From assembly GCA_937877465.1 (NCBI GenBank), contig CALFIT010000114.1, positions 1 to 9,270 on the forward strand: a stretch of 9,270 nt of DNA. Reading direction: 5' to 3'. This stretch comes from an uncultured Bacteroidales bacterium (GTDB taxonomy: Bacteria; Bacteroidota; Bacteroidia; Bacteroidales; F082). Each line of letters begins with the position of its first letter. Within the stretch, counting starts at the first letter, position 1. The translations under genes were made by a program, and so were the position numbers. The notes under the pieces were generated by a model. That model worked only from the letters and a program-made list of their open reading frames with translations, had not been told where the DNA came from and ran no database searches. Positions 1-5,154 of the stretch are shown in pieces.

Positions 1-1265
1 TCTATTCGGTGTGCCTTTTCCTGAACAGTGCCGAGCGGGCGCAGCAGTTTGGCTTTCCGAAACGCGACATCGACTTGAAGGCGGTCTTTGCCGAACATTA
101 CGACCTGCTCCGTGCGCCAGGATTGGGTGTTTCGCGCAGTCCCGACTATCCGCCGGCCATTTGGGACCCAGCGCCGGAATGCAACTGGGAGCCGCGCACC
201 TTGCCAGTGAGCGCGGTGGTCATCCATTACACCGAAGGCTCCTACGCGGGCTGCATCAGCTGGTTCAAGAACTGCGACGCGCAGGTCTCGGCGCATTATG
301 TCATCCGCTCGGCTGACGGTCAGGTGACGCAGATGGTGCGCGAGGCCGACAAGGCATGGCACGCCCGCACCGCCAACGGCTACACCATCGGCATCGAGCA
401 CGAGGCCTACGGCAACGTTTGGGAGTTTTTCACCGAGGCGATGTACCAATCTTCAGCCGATTTGGTGCGCAACATCTGCTCGCGCTATGCGGTCATCAAC
501 GGGCATCGCACGTTCTATCGCGACACGCTGGACAACGGCACCTGCCTCAACAACGGCGTTCACGACCTTGGCGGCGAGGAGGCTTGCACCAAAATCCGTG
601 GCCACCAGCATTATCCCGACCAAAGCCATACCGACCCGGGACCGTATTGGGACTGGAACTATTACTACAAGCTCATCAACGAAGGCACGCCTTCTGTCGT
701 GATGGAAGGCACGGAGGGGCGGTTCGACCATCAGAACTATGGCAACGACGAACGCAGGATTTGGGTCATTCGTGGCCCAGAAGGAACGGTTATCCAATTG
801 GATTTCAGTAGTTTCAGCTTGGAAGCCGACTATGATTTCCTTTGGATTTACGACGGCGACAACGTCTATGCCCCGAAGATAGGCCGATGGAACACGCAAA
901 GCCCAGCAATGGTGCAGGCGTCGGGCAATGTGATGTGCGTGGAGTTCCGCTCCGACTGCGGTATCACTTCGACGGGATGGGAGGCCTCGTGGACGGCCAT
1001 CGACACCACCACCGTCGGACCCGAAGTCGTGGAGATAGACGCTGGCGTGTTCCCCAATCCTACCGATGGCACGTTCACCATCATTTCGGAACGGACGGGT
1101 TTTACGGACGTGACGGTTTCCGATGTCTACGGCAACTTGATGACCAGCTTGCGCTTCATCGGCTCCATCGAGATTGACGCAAGCAGTTGGTCGTCAGGAG
1201 TTTATGTTGTCAATTACGGCGAGCCGGTGAAAATGGGCAAGGTGGTCAAGTTGGTGAAACTATAA
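1..1265 (+). CDS. Secreted N-acetylmuramoyl-L-alanine amidase (Amidase_2) with CUB-like domain and T9SS type A sorting domain, 5' partial
   Basis: The frame is open from the left edge (first full codon at 3), so the true start and signal peptide lie outside the window; the GTG at 9 is not a credible start. Residues are numbered from that GTG. An Amidase_2 fold spans about 66-223, beginning VVIHYTEGS. By comparison with AmpD, the zinc ligands would be H73, H199 (in RGHQH) and D209 (in HTDPG), with E130 of GIEHE as a further catalytic candidate. Such enzymes cut the amide bond between N-acetylmuramic acid and the stem peptide. A CUB-like beta domain follows at about 235-331 (DYDFLWIYDGDN, then CVEFRSDCG and GWEASW). 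Residues about 346-418 form a T9SS type A tail (VFPNPTDGTF, DVYGN, SGVYVV, basic KVVKLVKL end). The protein is therefore inferred to cross the outer membrane by T9SS. The substrate may be foreign or its own peptidoglycan; the sequence does not say. Confidence 0.88.
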   Translation, partial: YSVCLFLNSAERAQQFGFPKRDIDLKAVFAEHYDLLRAPGLGVSRSPDYPPAIWDPAPECNWEPRTLPVSAVVIHYTEGSYAGCISWFKNCDAQVSAHYVIRSADGQVTQMVREADKAWHARTANGYTIGIEHEAYGNVWEFFTEAMYQSSADLVRNICSRYAVINGHRTFYRDTLDNGTCLNNGVHDLGGEEACTKIRGHQHYPDQSHTDPGPYWDWNYYYKLINEGTPSVVMEGTEGRFDHQNYGNDERRIWVIRGPEGTVIQLDFSSFSLEADYDFLWIYDGDNVYAPKIGRWNTQSPAMVQASGNVMCVEFRSDCGITSTGWEASWTAIDTTTVGPEVVEIDAGVFPNPTDGTFTIISERTGFTDVTVSDVYGNLMTSLRFIGSIEIDASSWSSGVYVVNYGEPVKMGKVVKLVKL

Positions 1266-1295
1266 AGTGGCGAAGAAACAATAATCGGCGACATG

Positions 1296-1327
1296 TTGCG
1301 TTCATCTTGAGAAATTTCCTATTTTTG
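1296..1327 (+). promoter_or_regulatory. Bacteroidota-type promoter upstream of the T9SS type B gene
   Basis: TATTTTTG at 1320-1327 matches the Bacteroidota -7 consensus TAnnTTTG exactly. A TTG at 1296-1298 lies 21 nt upstream, in place for the -33 element. Transcription would start near 1332, leaving a leader of about 14 nt before the ATG at 1346. It is the only consensus match in the gap after the amidase stop, so it may serve the whole run of genes through coaE. No clear terminator hairpin is visible after the amidase, so read-through from that gene is also possible. Confidence 0.6.
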
Positions 1328-1345
1328 CAACCTATTTCAGAAGGA

Positions 1346-2560
1346 ATGAGAAACAACACCATCATATTCAAAGCCTTGCTGCTCGTTGTGGCCTGTCTGG
1401 GCACGGCCTTTGCGAAGGCGCAAGACCCCTGCGAGATCACATGCAACGTCGAAATGCCCGTTTGCAGCGCGTCGGCGGTGACGCTCAGCGTGCCCAACAA
1501 TTACCAGTATTCCTTTGTGTGGGTGCCGGGCGGGCAAACCACCAACAGCATCACCGTGCATCCCTATTCCACCACGACCTACACCGTCGAAATCCGCGAG
1601 ACGGCGACCGGCGAAGTGGTGTGCCGCCCGGAGTATACCGTCGAGGTGATGCCGCGCTTCGAAGTGAAGTTTCGCCAGCTTAAGTTGACATGCAGCAACA
1701 ACGAAGAGGAAAACGGCCGCAACGCCCAGGTGATTGCGGCTGTCGACAGCCTTTCGGGTGTCTACAATCCGCCTTTCAACTATCAATGGGAAATCAGCCC
1801 GTTGCATATCGCCCCTGGCGACGCGTCGTGGGCCATCGGCTTGGAGGCCTACAAGTACTATTACATCAAGGTGACCGACGGGCGCGGCTGCACGCAACGC
1901 GACAGCATCAGCCCAAAGGCCTATCCCAACCCTGTGGTCGAAATCGGCACCGACCCGGGCGACACGGTCTACCTGCAAAACCCGCATGTGACCTATTCGT
2001 TTGAGAACCTTTCAGCCGACACGCTGAATATCAGCAATTTCTATTGGATCCTGAACGAGACCTACAACATCACCTCCACCGAAAACGAGCCGCGTTTCAC
2101 CTATGTGGACGTGGGCGACTTCACCACCGAGCTGAAGGTCTACAACCCACAGGGATGCGACACCTCTTATTATAAGACGGTCAGGGTGGAGCCGGTAAAG
2201 CTGAAGATTCCGAATGTGTTTACGCCCAACGGCGACGGCATCAACGACTATTTCATCATCTCCCTCGACGGCGGCAGCGACACGCCAAGCAGCGGCGGCG
2301 ACACCGACAGCAAGGGCTTCCGCGAAACGAGCTTCGAATACGAGAACTACGAGCCTTTGAGCCGTTATTACGAGGCATCGGAGCTGACCGTCTTCAACCG
2401 TTGGGGCCGCATCGTCTATCATTCCAAGGACTATCAGAACGATTGGGACGGCGGCGGATTGTCGGACGGAACCTATTTCTATAAGCTGAAATGCCACGGC
2501 CTGAAGCAAGACGCCACCTATCAAGGCTCGGTGATGATCATCAAATCGCAAAGACAATGA
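1346..2560 (+). CDS. Secreted PKD-like protein with gliding-motility-associated C-terminal (T9SS type B sorting) domain
   Basis: The ATG at 1346 is chosen because it starts a clear signal peptide (MRNN, then a hydrophobic stretch, probable cleavage after A25 in AKA-QD); upstream in-frame codons run through the promoter. The product is 404 aa. The mature part begins with a cysteine-containing segment (C29, C33, C40), followed by immunoglobulin/PKD-like beta segments at about 45-102, 105-190 and 197-283. Residues about 286-404 form the gliding-motility-associated C-terminal domain: IPNVFTPNGDGINDYF, LTVFNRWGRIVYHS, NDWDG and SDGTYFYKL. These are hallmarks of T9SS type B cargo, which is exported across the outer membrane. 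The domain carries an unusual Gly/Ser/Asp-rich insertion at about 307-345. No enzymatic motif is visible; an adhesin or surface structural role is inference. Its TGA overlaps the next gene's ATG (ATGA). Confidence 0.87.
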   Translation: MRNNTIIFKALLLVVACLGTAFAKAQDPCEITCNVEMPVCSASAVTLSVPNNYQYSFVWVPGGQTTNSITVHPYSTTTYTVEIRETATGEVVCRPEYTVEVMPRFEVKFRQLKLTCSNNEEENGRNAQVIAAVDSLSGVYNPPFNYQWEISPLHIAPGDASWAIGLEAYKYYYIKVTDGRGCTQRDSISPKAYPNPVVEIGTDPGDTVYLQNPHVTYSFENLSADTLNISNFYWILNETYNITSTENEPRFTYVDVGDFTTELKVYNPQGCDTSYYKTVRVEPVKLKIPNVFTPNGDGINDYFIISLDGGSDTPSSGGDTDSKGFRETSFEYENYEPLSRYYEASELTVFNRWGRIVYHSKDYQNDWDGGGLSDGTYFYKLKCHGLKQDATYQGSVMIIKSQRQ

Positions 2561-3024
2561 AAATCAATATGAAACGCTATCTGTTTATCGTGGCAATGGC
2601 CTTGTGTTTCTTGACGGCCTGCAACGAGAAGTCGGAAGGGGGGAAGCTCTCGCCCGATTTGGTGACAAGCCCCAAGTCGGCAAGCCAAACCTCTGAGAAA
2701 CAGGCTGTCATCACTTTCGACAAGAAGGAACACGACTTCGGCACGCTACTGCAAGGCGAGGTGGTGACCTATTCCTTCCACTTCACCAACACGGGCAACG
2801 CCCCTTTGCTCATCAGCAGCGTCAATTCGAGTTGCGGATGCACGGTGGGCGACTATCCGCGCGAACCCATCGCCCCAGGCAAAGGCGGCAGCATCAAGGC
2901 GACGTACGACAGCAAGAGCCACTATGGTATGCAAAACCGCACCCTTACGGTGATGTCGAACACCATGCCGGCCAAGAACATCCTGCACATCAAAGCCAAG
3001 GTGATGACGCCAAGCCAGTACTGA
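2557..3024 (+). CDS. DUF1573 domain lipoprotein
   Basis: A 155-aa product from the ATG at 2557, which overlaps the preceding stop in an ATGA. A second in-frame ATG at 2569 (151 aa) gives a more typical signal peptide and cannot be excluded. The N-terminus is a lipoprotein signal with lipobox LTAC; the lipidated Cys would be residue 22 (from 2557), followed by NEKSEGG. After a polar linker, residues about 51-149 match DUF1573: ITFDKKEHDFGTL, a YSFHFTNTGNAPL strand, SSCGCTVGDYP, IAPGKGG and TVMSN. DUF1573 is an ASH/MSP-like beta-sandwich common in Bacteroidota; its molecular function is not established. The conserved C93 and C95 of SCGC are present. In many Bacteroidota genomes such a gene lies just before yajC, as here, so the location is a family trait. 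Periplasmic-side membrane anchoring is inferred from the lipobox. Confidence 0.88.
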   Translation: MKINMKRYLFIVAMALCFLTACNEKSEGGKLSPDLVTSPKSASQTSEKQAVITFDKKEHDFGTLLQGEVVTYSFHFTNTGNAPLLISSVNSSCGCTVGDYPREPIAPGKGGSIKATYDSKSHYGMQNRTLTVMSNTMPAKNILHIKAKVMTPSQY

Positions 3025-3030
3025 TTTGAG

Positions 3031-3107
3031 TTAATGAGGAATGCGGAATTAGGAATGCGGAATTAGGAATGCGGAATTTTAAATCTTGAATTTTAAATCT
3101 TAAATTA
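3031..3107 (+). repeat. Heptad-repeat array of 11 units (NNAATNN) upstream of yajC
   Basis: Eleven consecutive 7-bp units fill most of the gap between DUF1573 and yajC. Every unit has AAT at its positions 3-5. Units at 3038-3079 alternate GGAATGC with GGAATTA or GGAATTT, which also reads as three exact 14-bp copies (3037-3050, 3051-3064, 3065-3078). Units at 3080-3107 change to TAAATCT, TGAATTT, TAAATCT and TAAATTA. The array ends 6 nt before the yajC ATG. It contains stop codons in all three forward frames (for example TGA 3087, TAA 3094, TAA 3101). No TAnnTTTG box is seen, so it probably lies within a transcript from upstream. Confidence 0.85.
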
Positions 3108-3113
3108 TTGAAT

Positions 3114-3437
3114 ATGAACAACTTATTTATTCTTTTGCAAGCTCAGGGCCAACAGCAAGGCGGTGGTTCTATGTGGTCGAGCCTCATTTTCATCGTTTTG
3201 CTTATCGTCGTTTTCTGGCTGTTTTTCATCCGTCCGCAGTCGAAGAAGGCCAAGGAGGAGCAGCAGTTTCGCGAAAGCCTGAAGAAAGGCGACAAGGTGG
3301 TCACCATCGGCGGCTTCCACGGCAAGGTGGTCGAAGTGAAGGACACCACCGTCATCATCTCGCTTGCCCCCAACATGGAGGTCGAAGTGGAGAAGACGGC
3401 CCTCGTCCAAAACGGCGCGAAGGTCGGACAGGCCTAA
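3114..3437 (+). CDS. yajC: Preprotein translocase accessory subunit YajC
   Basis: A 107-aa protein, normal for the family. YajC is a small inner-membrane subunit that associates with SecDF and the SecYEG translocon. After a short Gln/Gly-rich N-terminus, one transmembrane helix spans residues about 21-39 (WSSLIFIVLLIVVFWLFF). It runs directly into the family signature FIRPQSKKAKEEQ (38-50) and then the cytosolic domain with GDKVVTIGGFHGKV (59-72) and a charged beta segment. The ATG at 3114 is preferred over the in-frame TTG at 3108: it is the stronger codon, and the TTG falls at the edge of the heptad array. There is no Shine-Dalgarno, as usual in Bacteroidota. It sits between the DUF1573 lipoprotein gene and the YbbR-like gene, an arrangement common in this phylum. 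Confidence 0.95.
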   Translation: MNNLFILLQAQGQQQGGGSMWSSLIFIVLLIVVFWLFFIRPQSKKAKEEQQFRESLKKGDKVVTIGGFHGKVVEVKDTTVIISLAPNMEVEVEKTALVQNGAKVGQA

Positions 3438-3462
3438 GCCTTGTGGCCCAACGTATTTTCTT

Positions 3463-3493
3463 GCGGGATGTGGACGGCGGTTCCACATTCCGC
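3463..3493 (+). other. Strong intercistronic stem-loop between yajC and the YbbR-like gene
   Basis: Arms at 3463-3474 (GCGGGATGTGGA) and 3482-3493 (TCCACATTCCGC) form a 12-bp stem around a 7-nt loop, CGGCGGT. The only imperfect position (3467/3489) is a G-U wobble in the + strand transcript. No U-run follows, so it is not a standard intrinsic terminator. It lies 25 nt after the yajC stop and ends 22 nt before the YbbR ATG at 3516. An RNA-processing or stability element, or partial uncoupling of the two genes, is plausible but unproven. Confidence 0.6.
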
Positions 3494-3515
3494 TTAGCCA
3501 TTGGAGCATGTTGAC

Positions 3516-4484
3516 ATGACGGAAGAATTGAAGCATATCAAGGAGAAAGTCGAGCGCAAAAGCAAGCGTTCCGCCTTGACTTTCCTCGTTTTCTTGGCGA
3601 TTTCCACCGGTGCGTGGTTTTTGGTCAAGCTGTCGGAGAACTATACGACGCAGACGACGTTCCGCCTGCAATTCACCGACGTGCCAGCCGACCAGTGGAT
3701 TTCGTCAGCCGACCAGTCGGTGAAGATGTCGCTTAACATCGACGGCTTCCACACCCTGAGGTTCAAGATGATCCGCGAGTCTTACCGTTTCGTCAGCATT
3801 TCATTGGCCGAGGTGCCTTACCATCAAGAGAGCGGCAACACCTACTCGTTCAGCAGCCAATATGTGGCCGAAAAGGTGGCCGACGGGTTCGACATCAGCA
3901 CTGCCGACATCACCCTCAACGAGAGCCTGATTTATTTCACCATGGACCAGCTGAAATCGAAAGTGGTGCCCGTCGTCATGCGTTCCGACATCAAGACGCA
4001 GCGACAATACGGCGTCTACGGCATCCCCACCTTGGAGCCTGCCACAGTAACCATTTTCGGACCGAGCGAAATCATCGACACGGTGCGCTCGGTGCAGACG
4101 GAGGTGCTTGCCAAGACCAATGTGAGCGAGGGCTTCAGCGAAGAGGTGGGACTCGATTTGCTTGGCGGACAAATCCGGTCGAACACCAAGACGGTGCGTG
4201 CCACCATCGAGGTGGAGAAATTCACCGAGCTCGACGTCGAAGTGCCCATCCGAGTGAACAACAGCCTGAAGGTGAGGTTTTTCCCCGAAGCCATGACGGT
4301 GAAATGCCTCGTGGCGATGAAAGACTACGCCTCCGTCGTTGCCGACGGCTTCAGCGCGGTGGCCGACGAGCAGCAGTTGCAGACCATGCAGCCTTTGCTT
4401 GACGTGCATTTGGTCACCTGGCCGACTACGGTGCAGGTCTTGAGTACCCGTCCCGACAAAGTGGAATACCTCATTGTGCAATGA
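3516..4484 (+). CDS. YbbR-like (CdaR-family) domain protein, membrane-anchored
   Basis: A 322-aa product from the ATG at 3516; an in-frame TTG at 3501 would add five residues and is less likely. A basic N-terminal segment (residues 1-19, KHIKEKVERKSKR) precedes one transmembrane helix (about 20-38), giving an N-in anchor with a long extracytoplasmic region. That region is beta-rich with the spacing typical of repeated YbbR-like modules, for example PVVMRSDIKTQRQYGV then ATVTIFGPSEIIDTV at about 152-190, followed by a further module around 239-320. In Firmicutes the YbbR protein CdaR modulates the di-adenylate cyclase CdaA, but no cyclase gene is in this window, so that role should not be assumed. 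Placement between yajC and coaE is a common Bacteroidota arrangement. Its TGA overlaps the coaE ATG in an ATGA. Confidence 0.82.
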   Translation: MTEELKHIKEKVERKSKRSALTFLVFLAISTGAWFLVKLSENYTTQTTFRLQFTDVPADQWISSADQSVKMSLNIDGFHTLRFKMIRESYRFVSISLAEVPYHQESGNTYSFSSQYVAEKVADGFDISTADITLNESLIYFTMDQLKSKVVPVVMRSDIKTQRQYGVYGIPTLEPATVTIFGPSEIIDTVRSVQTEVLAKTNVSEGFSEEVGLDLLGGQIRSNTKTVRATIEVEKFTELDVEVPIRVNNSLKVRFFPEAMTVKCLVAMKDYASVVADGFSAVADEQQLQTMQPLLDVHLVTWPTTVQVLSTRPDKVEYLIVQ

Positions 4485-5065
4485 AAAAGATAGCCGTCAC
4501 AGGAAGCATCGGTAGCGGCAAGACGTGGGTCTGCGAGCTTTGGAAGCAACGGTTTGGCGTGCCCGTATATAACAGCGACACCGCCGCCAAGCAGATGTAT
4601 TTCCTCCCCGAAGTGCGCCAAAAAATAGTGCAACGCTTTGGGAAAGGAGTCTATCTTTCCGATTCAGAATTGGACAGGAAACATATCGCCGACATGGTGT
4701 TCGGCGACGAGACCGCTCGACGCGACTTGGAAGGCATCCTTTATCCCGCCTTGTTCGTCGACTTCGCACAATGGACGGAAAGTCAAACGGCTCCCTACGT
4801 CTTGTTTGAGTCGGCGTTGGTCTTCGAGAAACGTCTTGAAAAGCGGTTCGATGCCGTGGTGATGGTTTCGGCTTCGGAAGCCACGCGACTGCGTCGTGCC
4901 ATGGCCCGCGACCACTGCGACGAGGCAACGGTCCGCGCCAGAATGTCGAAGCAATGGCCCGAAGAAGGCAAACGCCTGCTGGCCGATTATGTCATCTGGC
5001 ATGAGAATGACGACGAAGACGAGGCTCTTTTGGAGCAAATCGAACGCATCCACAACTTATTCTGA
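4481..5065 (+). CDS. coaE: Dephospho-CoA kinase
   Basis: A 194-aa protein, normal for the family. It phosphorylates the 3'-hydroxyl of dephospho-CoA with ATP, the last step of coenzyme A synthesis, in the cytoplasm. The P-loop GSIGSGKT is at 8-15 (K14), followed by the substrate-side aspartate in NSD (D33). LDRKHIADMVF (64-74) is the conserved LDR segment, and YPALF (88-92) takes the place of the usual HP motif. LFESALVFE (108-116) corresponds to the usual PLLFE strand. The lid region has RLRRAMARDHCDEATVRARM (136-155), followed by a Gln (Q158) and the ADYVIWHEND end (168-177). The start codon overlaps the YbbR stop, so translation is probably coupled. A second promoter follows before iorA, so coaE is likely the last gene of its operon. 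Confidence 0.95.
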   Translation: MKKIAVTGSIGSGKTWVCELWKQRFGVPVYNSDTAAKQMYFLPEVRQKIVQRFGKGVYLSDSELDRKHIADMVFGDETARRDLEGILYPALFVDFAQWTESQTAPYVLFESALVFEKRLEKRFDAVVMVSASEATRLRRAMARDHCDEATVRARMSKQWPEEGKRLLADYVIWHENDDEDEALLEQIERIHNLF

Positions 5066-5073
5066 CTTTTTTC

Positions 5074-5103
5074 TTGTTCGTATCGCTTTTTTCCGTATCT
5101 TTG
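5074..5103 (+). promoter_or_regulatory. Bacteroidota-type promoter for iorAB
   Basis: TATCTTTG at 5096-5103 matches TAnnTTTG exactly, with TTG at 5074-5076, 19 nt upstream, in place for the -33 element. The predicted transcript start, near 5109, gives a leader of about 45 nt made up almost entirely of the heptad array at 5114-5148. No other regulatory motif was recognised in the 89-bp gap after coaE, and no convincing terminator hairpin for coaE was found there. Confidence 0.65.
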
Positions 5104-5113
5104 CCCATCTTCG

Positions 5114-5148
5114 TTAATTTGAAATTTTGAATTTTAAATATTGAATCA
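5114..5148 (+). repeat. Heptad-repeat array of five units (NNAATNN) in the iorA leader
   Basis: Five consecutive 7-bp units (TTAATTT, GAAATTT, TGAATTT, TAAATAT, TGAATCA) all carry AAT at positions 3-5. The array has the same architecture as 3031-3107 and likewise ends 6 nt before a start codon. Stops occur in all three forward frames (TAA 5115, TGA 5120, TGA 5128). The unit TGAATTT also occurs in the yajC array. Confidence 0.75.
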
Positions 5149-5154
5149 TACGAT

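Noticed and set aside
1187..1345. Upstream extension of the T9SS type B gene to a GTG at 1187
   Set aside because: It would overlap the amidase end, run through the promoter and bury the signal peptide internally; the ATG at 1346 puts the signal peptide at the N-terminus.
2491..2556. Upstream extension of the DUF1573 lipoprotein to 2491
   Set aside because: It would overlap the C-terminal sorting domain of the preceding gene and place 22 extra residues before a lipoprotein signal peptide.
3019..3029. Possible -7 promoter box for yajC (TA followed by a TTTG-like stretch)
   Set aside because: TA and TTTG are separated by 4 nt instead of 2, and no good -33 element was seen at the right distance.
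3037..3078. CRISPR-like array
   Set aside because: The 14-bp copies are directly tandem with no spacers and no cas genes nearby; they belong to a heptad tandem repeat.
5066..5095. Terminator after coaE
   Set aside because: There are T-runs, but no stem of convincing length precedes them, so no terminator was called.
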